A stretch of 50,289 nucleotides of DNA from an uncultured Neomegalonema sp. (GCA_937928005.1 CALFVD010000019.1:1-50289), one strand, 5' to 3'. Shown: positions 17,651 through 28,613, counted from the first letter of the stretch. The notes: a model not told the origin generated them from the letters alone. Translations and numbers: made by a program.

Positions 17651-19771
17651 ATGGCCCGCGAATATCCACTAGAACGCTACCGGAACTTCGGAATCATGGC
17701 GCATATTGACGCCGGTAAGACGACGACGACCGAGCGCGTTCTGTTTTATACTGGCAAGTCGCATAAAATTGGCGAAGTGCATGACGGTGCGGCCACCATG
17801 GATTGGATGGAGCAGGAGCAGGAGCGTGGCATTACGATCACCTCCGCTGCAACCACGACATTCTGGGAGCGTACCGAGGACGGTTCGACCGCTCAATCGC
17901 CTAAATACCGCTTCAACATCATCGACACGCCGGGTCACGTTGATTTCACGATTGAAGTCGAGCGTTCGCTTGCGGTTCTAGACGGTGCTGTCTGTGTTCT
18001 TGATGCCAATGCAGGTGTTGAACCTCAGACCGAAACAGTGTGGCGTCAGGCTGATCGCTATAAAGTCCCGCGCATCGTTTTCGTTAATAAGATGGATAAG
18101 ACCGGCGCAGATTTCTTCAACTGTGTGAAGATGATCAAAGACCGTACTGGCGCGACGCCCGTGCCCGTTCAAATCCCAATCGGTTCCGAAACCGAACTCG
18201 AAGGCATGGTTGATCTGATCACGATGCAGGAATGGGTTTGGGAAGGTGAAGATCTCGGTGCATCTTGGCAGCTCCGCCCTATTCGCGATGAGCTGAAAGA
18301 TACCGCCGATGAATGGCGCGCTACGATGATCGAGAACGCCGTCGAAATGGACGACGACGCGATGGAGGCTTTCCTTGAGGGTGAGGAGCCATCGAATGAG
18401 AAGCTAATCGAGCTGCTCCGCAAGGGCACTCTGTCGCTTTCCTTCGTACCAGTCATCTGTGGTTCGGCGTTCAAGAACAAGGGCGTGCAGCCCATGCTCA
18501 ATGCCGTGGTAGATTTCCTCCCCGGTCCCCTAGACGTGCCTGCCTACACGGGCTTCGCGCCGGGTGATGAGACGGAAACCCGCAATATTGAACGTCATGC
18601 CGATGACGAGGAGCCGTTCTCCGGCCTCGCCTTTAAGATTATGAACGATCCGTTTATGGGTACGCTGACCTTTACGCGCATCTATTCGGGTAAGGTCAAC
18701 AAAGGCGACTCGCTACTGAACTCGACCAAAGGCAAAAAAGAGCGTGTTGGCCGTATGGTCATGATGCACTCGAATAAGCAGGACGAAATTCAGGAAGCAT
18801 TCGCAGGCGACATCATCGCCTTGGCGGGTCTGAAAGATACAACGACAGGTGACTCGCTCTGCGATATCCAGAAGCCCGTCGTTCTTGAAACCATGACCTT
18901 CCCCGATCCTGTTATCGAGATTGCGGTTGAGCCAAAAACCAAGGCTGACCAAGAGAAGATGTCAACAGGTCTTGCCCGTCTTGCCGCTGAAGATCCATCC
19001 TTCCGCGTCGAAACTGATCTCGAATCGGGTCAGACGATTATGAAAGGGATGGGAGAGCTTCACCTTGACATCCTTGTTGATCGTCTAAAGCGTGAATTCA
19101 AGGTTGAGGCGAATATCGGCGCGCCACAGGTTGCTTATCGTGAGACGATCACAAAGCTGCATGAATTGGATTACACCCATAAGAAACAATCGGGTGGTAC
19201 GGGCCAGTTTGCGCGCGTTAAGCTGATCATCGAACCGACAGAACCGGGCGAAGGTTATAGCTTCGAGAGTAAGATCGTCGGTGGTGCGGTTCCGAAAGAA
19301 TACATCCCCGGCGTCGAGAAGGGTATTTTGTCGGTTATGGATAGCGGCCCGCTTGCTGGCTTCCCCGTTATCGACTTCAAGGTTCAGCTTGTCGATGGTG
19401 CTTTCCACGACGTTGACTCCTCGGTCCTCGCCTTCGAGATCGCCGCACGCGCTGGTATGCGTGAGGGTATTAAGGCGGCGAACCCGAAACTACTTGAACC
19501 GATGATGAAAGTTGAAGTTCTGACGCCTGAAGAATATACGGGCGGCATTATTGGTGATCTGACCTCCCGTCGTGGTCAGGTTCAGGGGCAGGACACACGG
19601 GGCAATGCCATCGTGATCGACGCCTTCGTGCCGCTGGCTAACATGTTTGGCTACATCAACACCCTGCGCTCCATGTCTCAGGGTCGGGCGAACTTCTCGA
19701 TGCAATTCGACCATTATGAACCGGTTCCGCAGGCACTCGCCGAGGAAATCCAGACGAAATATCAGGGCTGA
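17651..19771 (+). CDS. fusA: elongation factor G
   Basis: EF-G, 706 aa, the GTPase that drives translocation. GTPase motifs are in order: [13 protein letters not shown] (P-loop), [11 protein letters not shown] (switch I), DTPGHVDF (G3) and NKMDKTG (G4). Domains II to V follow at full length, including the domain IV loop [11 protein letters not shown]. It is the third gene of the str operon. Unusually, the next gene two bases on is a lipoprotein, not tuf. Confidence 0.99.
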   Translation: MAREYPLERYRNFGIMAHIDAGKTTTTERVLFYTGKSHKIGEVHDGAATMDWMEQEQERGITITSAATTTFWERTEDGSTAQSPKYRFNIIDTPGHVDFTIEVERSLAVLDGAVCVLDANAGVEPQTETVWRQADRYKVPRIVFVNKMDKTGADFFNCVKMIKDRTGATPVPVQIPIGSETELEGMVDLITMQEWVWEGEDLGASWQLRPIRDELKDTADEWRATMIENAVEMDDDAMEAFLEGEEPSNEKLIELLRKGTLSLSFVPVICGSAFKNKGVQPMLNAVVDFLPGPLDVPAYTGFAPGDETETRNIERHADDEEPFSGLAFKIMNDPFMGTLTFTRIYSGKVNKGDSLLNSTKGKKERVGRMVMMHSNKQDEIQEAFAGDIIALAGLKDTTTGDSLCDIQKPVVLETMTFPDPVIEIAVEPKTKADQEKMSTGLARLAAEDPSFRVETDLESGQTIMKGMGELHLDILVDRLKREFKVEANIGAPQVAYRETITKLHELDYTHKKQSGGTGQFARVKLIIEPTEPGEGYSFESKIVGGAVPKEYIPGVEKGILSVMDSGPLAGFPVIDFKVQLVDGAFHDVDSSVLAFEIAARAGMREGIKAANPKLLEPMMKVEVLTPEEYTGGIIGDLTSRRGQVQGQDTRGNAIVIDAFVPLANMFGYINTLRSMSQGRANFSMQFDHYEPVPQALAEEIQTKYQG

Positions 19772-19773
19772 AG

Positions 19774-20286
19774 ATGATCGGCAGCTTTCATATAACACGT
19801 CGGTTGTTGCTCGGTGCGTTTGCTGCGCTTGCTCTTGGAGCTTGTGTGTCAGGTCCATCGCCACAGCAACTTAGCACTGTTTCTGTGCGTGACGTTACGG
19901 TTGAGGTTTTACCTATTGGTGAAACCCTACGTGGCGTTGATTACACGGATGCCGAGGTGAAGACGCTTGTTGAGAAAGCGTTGGCCGATGAGTTGGCCAA
20001 ATATAGTGGCAGCCGAAAAGTGGATGCCAGTGTAACTGTAACTCAGGCTTACGTTCCGTCGGTTGGGGCGATGTTTTTGATCGGTGCCTTTGCTGGAACG
20101 CCCATTATAAACGGAACGTTGACTGTAACTGACGTGGCTACGAGTCAGGTTCTCGCATCGGCGATACCTGTCAGAAGTGGTGGTACGGCCAGAGAGAATG
20201 TCGGAACTCGCATTAATGTTCTGGCCATTGGATTGGCTGAGCAGGTTGCGCGAACGATAGGTAATACGGTCCAACCGCAGTCTTGA
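19774..20286 (+). CDS. putative outer-membrane lipoprotein inserted between fusA and tuf
   Basis: A 170-aa protein with a lipoprotein signal: basic start, hydrophobic core LLLGAFAALA and lipobox LGAC, so the predicted acylated Cys is at residue 24. The mature part has a mixed alpha/beta pattern (VSVRDVTVEVLP, DAEVKTLVEKALADELAKYSG, VDASVTVTQAYVP), a hydrophobic turn and a C-terminal helix. I do not recognise the family with certainty; it vaguely recalls DUF4410-like lipoproteins. It starts two bases after the fusA stop, so it must be co-transcribed with a very highly expressed operon. fusA and tuf are normally adjacent, so this is a lineage-specific insertion. Base composition is not obviously foreign. 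Confidence 0.8.
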   Translation: MIGSFHITRRLLLGAFAALALGACVSGPSPQQLSTVSVRDVTVEVLPIGETLRGVDYTDAEVKTLVEKALADELAKYSGSRKVDASVTVTQAYVPSVGAMFLIGAFAGTPIINGTLTVTDVATSQVLASAIPVRSGGTARENVGTRINVLAIGLAEQVARTIGNTVQPQS

Positions 20287-20355
20287 AGACTGTTTGGACA
20301 ATGAAGATGTTTGATCCGATGCCCATCCGGGGCGGACACACTACGGAGACCAGAG

Positions 20356-21531
20356 ATGGCTAAGGAAAAGTTTGAACGCACTAAACCGCACGTCAATGTC
20401 GGCACCATTGGCCATGTTGACCACGGTAAAACCACGCTGACCGCTGCGATCACCAAACAGTTCGGCGAGTTTAAAGCGTATGACCAGATTGACGCGGCGC
20501 CTGAAGAAAAAGCGCGTGGCATCACCATCTCGACCGCGCATGTCGAGTATGAGACGCCAAACCGTCACTACGCCCACGTCGATTGCCCCGGCCACGCTGA
20601 CTATGTGAAAAACATGATCACGGGTGCAGCGCAGATGGACGGCGCTATCCTCGTCGTGAACGCAGCAGATGGCCCGATGCCCCAGACCCGTGAGCACATC
20701 CTGCTTGCCCGTCAGGTTGGTGTTCCTGCGCTGGTCGTTTTCCTGAACAAAGTCGATCAGGTCGATGACGAGGAGCTTCTGGAGCTTGTCGAGATGGAAG
20801 TGCGTGAGCTGCTTTCCTCATACGAATTCCCCGGCGATGATATCCCTATCATCTCAGGTTCGGCTCTCGCCGCTCTTGAAGATCGCGACGATAACATTGG
20901 TAAAGACAAAATTGCTGAGCTGATGGAAGCGGTCGACAGCTACATCCCGACCCCAGAGCGCCCCATTGATCAGCCGTTCCTGATGCCCGTCGAAGGCGTC
21001 TTCTCGATTTCTGGTCGTGGTACAGTTGCCACGGGCCGTGTCGAGCGTGGTGTCGTTAAAGTCGGTGAGGAAATCGAAATCGTCGGTATCCGCGACACGA
21101 AGAAAACCACCTGTACCGGCGTTGAGATGTTCAAGAAGCTTCTCGATCAAGGTCAAGCAGGCGATAACGTGGGCGTTCTGCTCCGTGGTGTTGACCGTGA
21201 AGGTATTGAGCGCGGGCAGATTCTCTGCAAGCCCGGTTCCGTCACGCCACACACGAAGTTCGAGGCTGAAGCCTACATCCTGAATAAGGAAGAAGGCGGT
21301 CGCCATACGCCATTCTTCACAAACTATCGCCCACAATTCTACTTCCGCACCACGGACATCACCGGTTCGGTGGACTTGCCCGAAGGTACGGAAATGGTCA
21401 TGCCCGGTGATAACGTGAAGATGACTGTTACGCTCATCAACCCAATCGCGATGGAAGAGAAGCTTCGCTTCGCCATCCGTGAAGGTGGACGTACGGTCGG
21501 CGCAGGCGTCGTCGCAAAAATCATCGAGTAA
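20356..21531 (+). CDS. tuf: elongation factor Tu
   Basis: EF-Tu, 391 aa, delivers aminoacyl-tRNA to the ribosome. Motifs: [10 protein letters not shown] (P-loop), [13 protein letters not shown] (switch I with the effector Thr), DCPGHADYV (G3), NKVDQVDD (G4) and GSALAAL (G5). The start [14 protein letters not shown] has CGGAGA seven bases upstream; the frame extends further up but without family sequence. The 69-bp gap after the lipoprotein gene could hold a separate promoter, but none is clear. Confidence 0.99.
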   Translation: MAKEKFERTKPHVNVGTIGHVDHGKTTLTAAITKQFGEFKAYDQIDAAPEEKARGITISTAHVEYETPNRHYAHVDCPGHADYVKNMITGAAQMDGAILVVNAADGPMPQTREHILLARQVGVPALVVFLNKVDQVDDEELLELVEMEVRELLSSYEFPGDDIPIISGSALAALEDRDDNIGKDKIAELMEAVDSYIPTPERPIDQPFLMPVEGVFSISGRGTVATGRVERGVVKVGEEIEIVGIRDTKKTTCTGVEMFKKLLDQGQAGDNVGVLLRGVDREGIERGQILCKPGSVTPHTKFEAEAYILNKEEGGRHTPFFTNYRPQFYFRTTDITGSVDLPEGTEMVMPGDNVKMTVTLINPIAMEEKLRFAIREGGRTVGAGVVAKIIE

Positions 21532-21546
21532 TACACTCGATCCATC

Positions 21547-21588
21547 AGAAGCCGGGATGATAGTTTCCCGGCTTCTTTCTTTTCTTTT
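21547..21588 (+). terminator. strong terminator between tuf and rpsJ
   Basis: An 11-bp perfect stem (AGAAGCCGGGA with TCCCGGCTTCT), an 8-base loop and TTTCTTTTCTTTT. It separates the str and S10 operons, and rpsJ starts only about 20 bases later, so S10-operon transcription would need read-through or a promoter overlapping tuf. Confidence 0.92.
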
Positions 21589-21608
21589 GATTGGCAAGAG
21601 GCGTTCCC

Positions 21609-21917
21609 ATGCAGGGACAGAATATTCGCATTCGGCTGAAGGCTTTCGACCACCGTACGCTCGATAGTTCGGCGGCGGAAATCGTTAACACAGCCAAACG
21701 CACAGGCGCCCAGGTTAGAGGTCCGATCCCCTTGCCGACGCGGATTGAGCGTTTCACGGTTCTACGGTCGCCCCATATCGACAAGAAGAGCCGCGAGCAA
21801 TTCGAGATCAGGACGCATAAGCGTCTTCTCGACATCGTTGACCCGACCCCGCAAACCGTCGATGCGCTAATGAAGCTCGACCTTGCGGCCGGTGTCGATG
21901 TCGAAATCAAGCTTTGA
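21609..21917 (+). CDS. rpsJ: 30S ribosomal protein S10
   Basis: S10, 102 aa, of the 30S head, and also the NusE antitermination factor. Typical text: [48 protein letters not shown] and [20 protein letters not shown]. The internal Met at 21609 gives the usual length. Being NusE and lying just after a terminator, it could take part in its own read-through, but this is only an idea. Confidence 0.98.
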   Translation: MQGQNIRIRLKAFDHRTLDSSAAEIVNTAKRTGAQVRGPIPLPTRIERFTVLRSPHIDKKSREQFEIRTHKRLLDIVDPTPQTVDALMKLDLAAGVDVEIKL

Positions 21918-21930
21918 GGGAGAGGGCGAT

Positions 21931-22779
21931 ATGCGCACAGGCGTAATCGCGCGGAAACTGGGCATGACCCGGTTGTTCATGGAGGATGGCAGGCAGGTGC
22001 CCGTCACAGTCCTCAGCATGGACAACGTACAGGTCGTGGCACAGCGCACGAACGAGCGCGACGGCTATACAGCCGTGCAGCTCGGAGCTGGAGCGGTAAA
22101 AGCGAAGAATGTGACCAAGCCAATGCGCGGTCACTTTACTGTCGCTAAGGTCGAGCCGAAACGTAAAGTCACAGAATTCCGTGTCACCGAGGATAACCTC
22201 ATCGACGTGGGCGAAGAGATCATTGCCAGCCATTTCTTTGAAGGACAGCTTGTCGACGTTGTCGGTACGTCCATTGGTAAGGGCTTTGCTGGTGCGATGA
22301 AGCGCCACAACTTTGGCGGCCTTCGCGCGACACACGGTGTTTCGATTAGTCACCGTTCGCACGGTTCTACTGGCCAATGTCAGTTTCCGGGCAAGGTGTT
22401 TAAGGGCAAGAAGATGGCCGGTCATATGGGTGCTGCCCGTGTGACGACCCAAAACTTGCGCGTCGAACGTACCGATGTTGATCGCGGCCTCGTTATGGTT
22501 CGGGGTGCTGTCCCCGGTGCTAAAGGTGGCTGGGTCATCATTCGTGATGCTGTGAAAAAAGATCAAAGTGAGGCCGTCCTTTATCCGGGTGCCCTCCGTT
22601 CCGCCGCCAAGGAAGCCGAGAAAGCCGCCGAGGAAGCCGCTGCCGCCGCAGCAGCCGAGGAGGAAGCAGCACGCGAAGCCGCCGCTGCCGCCGAACAGGC
22701 TGCGATGGAAGCTGATGCTTCTTCTGAGAGTGATGCTGCCGATGGTGCGTCCGATACCGATGAAGGGAATAAAGGATGA
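21931..22779 (+). CDS. rplC: 50S ribosomal protein L3 with a long Ala/Glu-rich tail
   Basis: L3, 282 aa, nucleates 50S assembly near the peptidyl transferase centre. The core is normal ([38 protein letters not shown] with the methylatable Gln, [15 protein letters not shown]). The last 58 residues, about 225-282, are a low-complexity Ala/Glu helix-like segment ending in an acidic Ser/Asp run. Tails of this sort occur on Rhodobacteraceae L3 proteins; their role is unknown. The start at 21931 lies 13 bases after rpsJ with GGGAGAGGG upstream. Confidence 0.98.
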   Translation: MRTGVIARKLGMTRLFMEDGRQVPVTVLSMDNVQVVAQRTNERDGYTAVQLGAGAVKAKNVTKPMRGHFTVAKVEPKRKVTEFRVTEDNLIDVGEEIIASHFFEGQLVDVVGTSIGKGFAGAMKRHNFGGLRATHGVSISHRSHGSTGQCQFPGKVFKGKKMAGHMGAARVTTQNLRVERTDVDRGLVMVRGAVPGAKGGWVIIRDAVKKDQSEAVLYPGALRSAAKEAEKAAEEAAAAAAAEEEAAREAAAAAEQAAMEADASSESDAADGASDTDEGNKG

Positions 22780-23423
22780 AACACGATGTCCTGACCCTTG
22801 ATGCATCCGCATCCGGCGATATCGAACTGGATGATGCTATCTTCGGCATTGAGCCTCGTGCAGACATTCTGCACCGTGTTGTTCGGTGGCAGCTTGCACG
22901 TAAGCAAGCAGGTACGCACTCGACCAAGGGCCGTTCCGATGTGTCCTATTCGACCAAGAAGATCTATCGCCAAAAAGGCACCGGGGGCGCACGCCACGGT
23001 TCCCGTGGTGCGCCGATCTTCCGGGGCGGTGGTGTCTATAAAGGACCGACACCACGCAGTCACGCACATGATCTGCCTAAAAAAGTTCGTACGCTTGGCC
23101 TGAAAATGGCCTTGTCCGACAAGGCTTCGTCCGACCGCTTGATCGTCATCGACGATGCAAAGCTTGAAGACGGTAAGACCAAGTCGCTCAAGGAGCATCT
23201 CGCAAAGCTTGGCGTCCGCAAGGCGCTGTTCATCGCTGGTGATGAAGTAGATGCGGGTTTTCTACGTGCCGCTCAAAATCTAGCCAATGTTGATGTACTG
23301 CCGAGTGCTGGGGCGAATGTTTATGACATCATGCTCAAGGATACGCTGGTCGTCACACGCGCCGGTATCGAAGCGTTGACCGCTCGTTTGGCGAGTGAAC
23401 CCAAGAAAGGAGCCTCGGCATGA
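22776..23423 (+). CDS. rplD: 50S ribosomal protein L4
   Basis: L4, 215 aa, lines the exit tunnel and in enterobacteria regulates the S10 operon. The extended loop [34 protein letters not shown], split by family convention into short blocks such as [13 protein letters not shown], is complete, and macrolide-resistance sites look unaltered. It is coupled to rplC by ATGA. Confidence 0.98.
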   Translation: MKHDVLTLDASASGDIELDDAIFGIEPRADILHRVVRWQLARKQAGTHSTKGRSDVSYSTKKIYRQKGTGGARHGSRGAPIFRGGGVYKGPTPRSHAHDLPKKVRTLGLKMALSDKASSDRLIVIDDAKLEDGKTKSLKEHLAKLGVRKALFIAGDEVDAGFLRAAQNLANVDVLPSAGANVYDIMLKDTLVVTRAGIEALTARLASEPKKGASA

Positions 23424-23719
23424 GCGATATCAAGCCGGAGCATTATGACGTTGTTCGTCGTCCATTGATTACCGAAAAAGCGACCATGGCTTCTGAAGCC
23501 AATGCCGTTGTTTTTGAGGTGGCCATTGATGCGACAAAGCCCGCAATCCGTGATGCGGTTGAGGCGCTGTTCAATGTCAAAGTCAAGAGTGTCAATACCC
23601 TGATCCAAAAAGGAAAACGTAAGGTTTTCCGGGGGCGTCAAGGTCGGCGTAGTGACTTCAAAAAAGCGATTGTTCGTCTCGAAGACGGGAACATGATCGA
23701 CGTAATGACGGGCCTCTGA
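23420..23719 (+). CDS. rplW: 50S ribosomal protein L23
   Basis: L23, 99 aa, forms the docking site for trigger factor and SRP at the tunnel exit. It contains [34 protein letters not shown] and the C-terminal [10 protein letters not shown]. Its ATG overlaps the rplD stop, continuing the tight coupling rplC-rplD-rplW. Confidence 0.98.
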   Translation: MSDIKPEHYDVVRRPLITEKATMASEANAVVFEVAIDATKPAIRDAVEALFNVKVKSVNTLIQKGKRKVFRGRQGRRSDFKKAIVRLEDGNMIDVMTGL

Positions 23720-23743
23720 TAGAGGCTTTGGACGAATTCTAGG

Positions 23744-23760
23744 CGGGGGCATGGCCCCCG
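23744..23760. other. GC-rich hairpin in the rplW-rplB gap
   Basis: CGGGGGC and GCCCCCG form a 7-bp stem with loop ATG. No T-run follows, so it is unlikely to terminate; it could mark an RNA processing or pausing point within the S10 operon. Confidence 0.55.
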
Positions 23761-23778
23761 ACGCGGGAGACAGGAAGC

Positions 23779-24615
23779 ATGGCGTTAAAGAAATACAAGC
23801 CGACTACGCCGGGCCAGCGCGGGCTGGTGCTGATCGACCGCTCCGATCTGTGGTCGGGCCGCCCCGAGAAGACCCTCACGCAGGGTTTGACGAAAAAAGG
23901 TGGTCGTAACAATACAGGACGCATTACGGCGCGTCGGATCGGTGGCGGAGCGAAAAAGCTTTACCGGATTATCGACTTCAAACGGCGTAAGTGGGACATC
24001 CCCGCGATCGTCGAGCGGATCGAATACGATCCCAACCGTACTGCGTTCATTGCGTTGGTTGAATACGAGGATGGCGAGCGCGTGTATATCCTCGCGCCTC
24101 AACGCCTGAATGTCGGCGATAAGATCGTCGCGGGCGAAAAAGTCGATATCAAGCCGGGCAACGCAATGCCGCTTTCCGGTATGCCGGTTGGTACGATTGT
24201 CCATAATGTCGAGATGAAGCCCGGTAAAGGCGGTCAGATCGCGCGTTCCGCTGGCTCTTATGTCCAGTTTGTTGGCCGCGATGGCGGCTATGCTCAGGTT
24301 CGTCTCGGTTCGGGCGAATTGCGCCGCGTGCGTCAGGAATGCATGGCAACCGTTGGTGCTGTGTCAAACCCCGACCACTCGAACCAGAACTTCGGCAAAG
24401 CTGGCCGTACCCGTTGGAAGGGTAAGCGCCCCTCCGTCCGTGGTGTCGCTATGAACCCGATTGATCACCCGCACGGTGGTGGTGAAGGGCGTACATCGGG
24501 TGGCCGCCACCCTGTCACGCCTTGGGGTAAGCCCACGAAGGGCGCTCGCACGCGGTCGAACAAGACGACCGATAAGTACATCATCCGCAGCCGCCACGCG
24601 CGTAAAAAGAAATAA
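23779..24615 (+). CDS. rplB: 50S ribosomal protein L2
   Basis: L2, 278 aa, is needed for subunit joining and peptidyl transfer. Core motifs: [44 protein letters not shown] and, near the C-terminus, [29 protein letters not shown], which includes the catalytically important His. ORF length is standard. Confidence 0.99.
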   Translation: MALKKYKPTTPGQRGLVLIDRSDLWSGRPEKTLTQGLTKKGGRNNTGRITARRIGGGAKKLYRIIDFKRRKWDIPAIVERIEYDPNRTAFIALVEYEDGERVYILAPQRLNVGDKIVAGEKVDIKPGNAMPLSGMPVGTIVHNVEMKPGKGGQIARSAGSYVQFVGRDGGYAQVRLGSGELRRVRQECMATVGAVSNPDHSNQNFGKAGRTRWKGKRPSVRGVAMNPIDHPHGGGEGRTSGGRHPVTPWGKPTKGARTRSNKTTDKYIIRSRHARKKK

Positions 24616-24627
24616 GGAACAGTAGCG

Positions 24628-24906
24628 ATGCCCCGTTCCGTATGGAAAGGTCCGTTTGTTGACGGATACCTCCTCAAGAAAGCCGAAAAGTCGCGCGAAT
24701 CCGGTCGCAAGGAAGTCATTAAGACGTGGTCGCGTCGGTCGACCATCCTGCCCCAGTTCGTCGGTCTAACCTTCGGCGTCCATAATGGCCGTAAGCACAT
24801 TCCTGTTCTCGTTAGCGAGGATATGATCGGTCAGAAATTCGGCGAATACGCCCCGACGCGCACCTATTATGGGCACGCGGCGGATAAGAAAGCGAAGCGG
24901 AAGTAA
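24628..24906 (+). CDS. rpsS: 30S ribosomal protein S19
   Basis: S19, 92 aa, forms a complex with S13 in the 30S head. [20 protein letters not shown] and [27 protein letters not shown] are diagnostic. It follows rplB by 12 bases with an AAGGA ribosome site. Confidence 0.99.
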   Translation: MPRSVWKGPFVDGYLLKKAEKSRESGRKEVIKTWSRRSTILPQFVGLTFGVHNGRKHIPVLVSEDMIGQKFGEYAPTRTYYGHAADKKAKRK

Positions 24907-24909
24907 CCC

Positions 24910-25290
24910 ATGGCAAAAGAGAAGAATCCTCGCCGCTGTGCGGAAAACGAAGCGATGGCTGTCGCCCGTATGCTTCGCGTTAGCCCGCAGAAGCTGAACC
25001 TCGTCGCCGAGCAAATTCGTGGAATGCCCGTCGGCTCCGCCCTTGCGGAATTGACATTTTCCAAGAAGCGCATTGCTGGTGACGTGAAAAAGGCGCTGCA
25101 ATCCGCTATCGCAAATGCCGAGAACAATCATGGTCTCGATGTTGATGCGCTGATCGTTGCGGAAGCTTGGGTTGGTAAGAATATCACGCTCAAGCGTGGT
25201 CGTCCTCGTGCCCGTGGTCGCTTCGGCAAAATCCTGAAGCCGTTCAGCCAGCTGACGATCAAGGTCCGTGAAGTAGAGGAGGCCGCGTAA
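24910..25290 (+). CDS. rplV: 50S ribosomal protein L22
   Basis: L22, 126 aa, whose hairpin lines the exit tunnel. The family text includes [24 protein letters not shown] and the tunnel loop [29 protein letters not shown]. It begins three bases after rpsS; the ribosome site lies inside the rpsS 3' end. Its stop shares one base with the rpsC start. Confidence 0.98.
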   Translation: MAKEKNPRRCAENEAMAVARMLRVSPQKLNLVAEQIRGMPVGSALAELTFSKKRIAGDVKKALQSAIANAENNHGLDVDALIVAEAWVGKNITLKRGRPRARGRFGKILKPFSQLTIKVREVEEAA

Positions 25291-26018
25291 TGGGTCAGAA
25301 AGTTAATCCCATCGGCCTTCGCCTTGGCATCAACCGGACGTGGGAATCCCGCTGGTATGCGAATGCACGTGATTACGGTGATCTTCTCAAAGAAGACATG
25401 AATATCCGTGAGTTCATTCAAAAAGAATGCAAGCAGGCTGGTATCAGCCGCGTTGTCATTGAGCGTCCTCACAAGAAATGCCGCGTTACGATCTATTCGG
25501 GCCGCCCCGGTGTGATCATCGGTAAGAAGGGCGCGGATATCGAAAAGCTGCGTCAGAAGCTAACGCGCTTCACCGACAGCGAGTTGCACCTGAATATCGT
25601 TGAGGTTCGCAAGCCAGAACTCGATGCACAGTTGGTTGCTGAGAATATCGCGCAGCAGCTTGAACGTCGTGTTTCGTTCCGCCGCGCGCTCAAGCGTGCC
25701 GTACAGACCTCGATGCGCATGGGTGCCCTTGGTATTCGCGTGAACATCGCCGGTCGTCTTGGCGGTGCGGAGATTGCGCGGACGGAATGGTACCGCGAAG
25801 GCCGTGTGCCGCTGCACACACTGCGCGCTGATATCGACTACGCGACTTCCGAGTCGAAAACGCCTTACGGCATTTGTGGTGTGAAAGTCTGGATCTTCAA
25901 AGGCGAAGTCCTCGAACATGATCCAACCGCCCATGATCGTCGTATTCTTGAAATGCAGGAAGGTGGCCGTCCCGGTGGTGGTGGTGGTGGCCGTCCCCGT
26001 CGCGACCGCGATCGCTGA
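25290..26018 (+). CDS. rpsC: 30S ribosomal protein S3 with a Gly/Arg-rich tail
   Basis: S3, 242 aa, guards mRNA entry and has helicase activity. It has the KH domain [19 protein letters not shown] and the C-terminal domain [40 protein letters not shown], both as expected. The end ([11 protein letters not shown], then RPRRDRDR) is a flexible basic tail common in alphaproteobacterial S3. Stop and start overlap with rplV as TAATG. Confidence 0.98.
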   Translation: MGQKVNPIGLRLGINRTWESRWYANARDYGDLLKEDMNIREFIQKECKQAGISRVVIERPHKKCRVTIYSGRPGVIIGKKGADIEKLRQKLTRFTDSELHLNIVEVRKPELDAQLVAENIAQQLERRVSFRRALKRAVQTSMRMGALGIRVNIAGRLGGAEIARTEWYREGRVPLHTLRADIDYATSESKTPYGICGVKVWIFKGEVLEHDPTAHDRRILEMQEGGRPGGGGGGRPRRDRDR

Positions 26019-26031
26019 GGGAGGATAAGAC

Positions 26032-26445
26032 ATGCTTCAGCCGAAACGCACCAAATTCCGCAAGATGTTCAAGGGCCGCATCAAGGGCCAGGCTAAGGGC
26101 GGTGTTGACCTGAACTTCGGTTCCTATGGTCTTAAAGCCCTCGAACCAGAGCGGATCACGTCGCGTCAGATCGAATCCGCTCGCCGGGCGATTACACGCC
26201 ATATGAAACGTCAGGGCCGGATTTGGATCCGCATCTTCCCCGACACACCGGTCACGAAAAAGCCGACCGAGGTTCGTATGGGTAAAGGTAAGGGTTCTGT
26301 TGAATTCTGGGCCGCAAAAGTAAAACCCGGGCGCATCATGTTCGAGATTGACGGCGTGGGCGAACCTGTTGCAAAAGAGGCGCTCCGACTCGCGGCAATG
26401 AAATTGCCTGTAAAATGTCGGATCGTTGCTCGCGAAGATTGGTAA
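26032..26445 (+). CDS. rplP: 50S ribosomal protein L16
   Basis: L16, 137 aa, stabilises tRNA in the A site. [43 protein letters not shown] and [18 protein letters not shown] are typical; the Arg of the GKGKG region hydroxylated in some bacteria is not examined further. GAGGGAGGA precedes the ATG. Confidence 0.99.
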   Translation: MLQPKRTKFRKMFKGRIKGQAKGGVDLNFGSYGLKALEPERITSRQIESARRAITRHMKRQGRIWIRIFPDTPVTKKPTEVRMGKGKGSVEFWAAKVKPGRIMFEIDGVGEPVAKEALRLAAMKLPVKCRIVAREDW

Positions 26446-26496
26446 GAGACGGCACGCGCTGAACGGCGCGATGCTTGGTTATTGGAGGTCTCCACT

Positions 26497-26706
26497 ATGA
26501 CAGTGGAAGAAATGCGGGAACAGACGGTTGAGCAGCTTCGTGAGGAGCTTCTGACGCTAAAGAAGGAGCAGTTTAATCTGCGCTTTCAGGCGGCGGCCAG
26601 TCAGCTCGATAACACTTCGCGCGTGCGTATCGTGCGCCGTGATGTCGCGCGCGTTCTGACCGTGATGAATGAAAAAGCCCGCGACGCTGCCGCGTCGGCG
26701 GCCTGA
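26497..26706 (+). CDS. rpmC: 50S ribosomal protein L29
   Basis: L29, 69 aa, a small two-helix protein at the tunnel exit beside L23. It contains [34 protein letters not shown] family text. An in-frame TTG at 26482 exists, but GGAGGT at 26484-26489 sits seven bases before the ATG at 26497, so this ATG is chosen. Confidence 0.95.
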   Translation: MTVEEMREQTVEQLREELLTLKKEQFNLRFQAAASQLDNTSRVRIVRRDVARVLTVMNEKARDAAASAA

Positions 26707-26725
26707 GCGAAGACGAAGGTAGACA

Positions 26726-26956
26726 ATGCCCAAACGCATTCTCCAAGGACAGGTCGTCAGCGACGTCAACCACCAGACCATCGTGGTCAATGTGGAACGT
26801 CGTTTCCGTCACCCGATCCTTAAGAAGACGCTGCGCAAGACGAAGAAGTACCACGCCCATGATGCGGATAACTCCGCGAAAATTGGCGACCTGGTGCGGA
26901 TTATCGAATGTGCGCCGATATCGAAACTGAAACGCTGGGAGCTTCTTTCCGAATAA
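26726..26956 (+). CDS. rpsQ: 30S ribosomal protein S17
   Basis: S17, 76 aa, a primary 16S-binding protein of the 30S body. It contains [25 protein letters not shown] and [20 protein letters not shown]. It lies 19 bases after rpmC. The short length is usual for alphaproteobacteria. Confidence 0.98.
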   Translation: MPKRILQGQVVSDVNHQTIVVNVERRFRHPILKKTLRKTKKYHAHDADNSAKIGDLVRIIECAPISKLKRWELLSE

Positions 26957-27033
26957 GGAAATATAGCCCCAGTCTGGCGAAACCGGCGGCGATCCAGCAA
27001 GTCTGGTGATGCCACAAGGTCGGAGACTGATTT

Positions 27034-27402
27034 ATGATTCAGATGCAGTCCAATCTGGACGTTGCGGACAATTCCGGTGCGCGTCGTGTCCAGTGCATCA
27101 AAGTCCTCGGTGGTGCAAAGCGCCGCTATGCCCATGTCGGCGATGTGATCGTCGTCTCGGTGAAAGAGGCAATCCCCCGTGGTCGCGTTAAAAAAGGCGA
27201 GGTCCGTAAGGCTGTCGTCGTGCGCACTGCGAAGGCAATTCGTCGTGAGGATGGCACCGTCATTCGTTTCGATGGCAACGCCGCTGTGATCCTGAACAAC
27301 AATAATGAGCCAGTCGGCACCCGTATCTTCGGGCCGGTTCCTCGTGAGTTGCGCGGCAAGAACTACATGAAAATCATCTCGCTCGCGCCGGAGGTGCTGT
27401 AA
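27034..27402 (+). CDS. rplN: 50S ribosomal protein L14
   Basis: L14, 122 aa, contacts 16S rRNA in an intersubunit bridge and is the binding site of the silencing factor Rsf[44 protein letters not shown] and [24 protein letters not shown] are diagnostic. A 77-bp gap precedes it; GGAGA lies about eight bases before the ATG. Confidence 0.99.
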   Translation: MIQMQSNLDVADNSGARRVQCIKVLGGAKRRYAHVGDVIVVSVKEAIPRGRVKKGEVRKAVVVRTAKAIRREDGTVIRFDGNAAVILNNNNEPVGTRIFGPVPRELRGKNYMKIISLAPEVL

Positions 27403-27716
27403 TGGCTGCGAAGCTGAAAAAGGGCGATAAAGTTGTCGTCCTTGCCGGTCGGGACAAGGGTCTCGAAGGCGAAATCGAGCGCGTTATCCCCTCTGAGGGC
27501 CGCGCTGTCGTATCCGGTGTCAACACCGTGATCCGCCATACTAAACAGAGTCAGGCTTCGCAGGGTGGACGTGTGCCCAAGGCCATGCCGATCGACCTGT
27601 CGAACATTGCGATGGTTGACCCCAAAGATGGCGGAGCCACGCGCGTTGGTTTCCGCATGGAAGACGGCAAGAAGGTCCGCTTCGCCAAGAAATCGGGAGA
27701 AACGATCGATGGCTGA
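27402..27716 (+). CDS. rplX: 50S ribosomal protein L24
   Basis: L24, 104 aa, an early assembly protein at the tunnel exit. It carries the KOW motif [25 protein letters not shown] and [18 protein letters not shown]. It is coupled to rplN by TAATG and overlaps rplE by eight bases. Confidence 0.98.
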   Translation: MAAKLKKGDKVVVLAGRDKGLEGEIERVIPSEGRAVVSGVNTVIRHTKQSQASQGGRVPKAMPIDLSNIAMVDPKDGGATRVGFRMEDGKKVRFAKKSGETIDG

Positions 27717-28278
27717 CGGTTCGCAGTACATTCCGCGCCTCAAGGCGCAATATGATAGTGAAATTCGCGCCAAACTCCTTGAGGAATTTGGTTACAAGAA
27801 CGCTATGCAGGTGCCTCAGCTCGAAAAAATCGTGCTGAACATCGGTGTCGGTGATGCGGTTCAGGACACCAAGCGCGTCAAAAAGGCCGCCGAGGAACTG
27901 ACACTGATCGCAGGTCAGCAACCAGTCATCACTCGCGCTAAGAACTCTATCGCTGGGTTCAAAGTACGCGAAGGGATGCCGCTCGGCACCAAGGTTACGC
28001 TACGCCGTGCCCGCATGTACGATTTCCTTGACCGTCTCATCACGGTCGCAATGCCTCGCATCCGTGACTTTCGCGGCGTGAAGCACAACAGTTTCGACGG
28101 TCGTGGCAACTATGCTCTCGGCATTAAGGAACACATCATCTTCCCCGAGATCGACTATGACAAAGTCGATCATGTCCGCGGTATGGATATCATTATCTGT
28201 ACCACGGCGAAGACGAACGAGGAGGCCAAAGCCCTCCTGACGCATTTCAATATGCCGTTCGTGCAGCAGGGACAGTAG
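27709..28278 (+). CDS. rplE: 50S ribosomal protein L5
   Basis: L5, 189 aa, binds 5S rRNA and contacts P-site tRNA. It contains [77 protein letters not shown] and [12 protein letters not shown]. The start at 27709 lies inside the last codons of rplX with GGGAGA just upstream; the longer open frame upstream is a shadow of rplX. Confidence 0.98.
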   Translation: MADGSQYIPRLKAQYDSEIRAKLLEEFGYKNAMQVPQLEKIVLNIGVGDAVQDTKRVKKAAEELTLIAGQQPVITRAKNSIAGFKVREGMPLGTKVTLRRARMYDFLDRLITVAMPRIRDFRGVKHNSFDGRGNYALGIKEHIIFPEIDYDKVDHVRGMDIIICTTAKTNEEAKALLTHFNMPFVQQGQ

Positions 28279-28296
28279 GCGGAGAGGAACGAAAAA

Positions 28297-28602
28297 ATGG
28301 CTAAAGACGGAACAATCCAGACCCAGAAGAAGCGTGAACGCCTTGTGAAGAAATTCGCGGCAAAGCGTGAGGCATTGAAGGCAATTGCGAACGATCAGGA
28401 AAAATCTCCTGAAGAACGTTTCAAGGCTCGCCTCGATCTCGCGGAACTGCCACGCAACTCCGCGCCTGTGCGTCTGCGTAATCGCTGCTCCATGAGCGGT
28501 CGTCCGCGCGGTTATTACCGTAAATTGAAAATGTCGCGCATCGCGCTTCGTGAATTGGCCAGCCACGGGATGATCCCCGGCATGACCAAGTCTAGCTGGT
28601 AA
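28297..28602 (+). CDS. rpsN: 30S ribosomal protein S14 (zinc-free form)
   Basis: S14, 101 aa, of the 30S head. It is the long, cysteine-poor form: the C-terminal [34 protein letters not shown] is present without a CxxC...CxxC zinc site. No second paralogue is in the window. Confidence 0.98.
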   Translation: MAKDGTIQTQKKRERLVKKFAAKREALKAIANDQEKSPEERFKARLDLAELPRNSAPVRLRNRCSMSGRPRGYYRKLKMSRIALRELASHGMIPGMTKSSW

Positions 28603-28613
28603 GGGAGGACACA

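Noticed and set aside
20854..21597. Long minus-strand frame across tuf
   Set aside because: Shadow of a highly conserved gene; no family text and no ribosome site.
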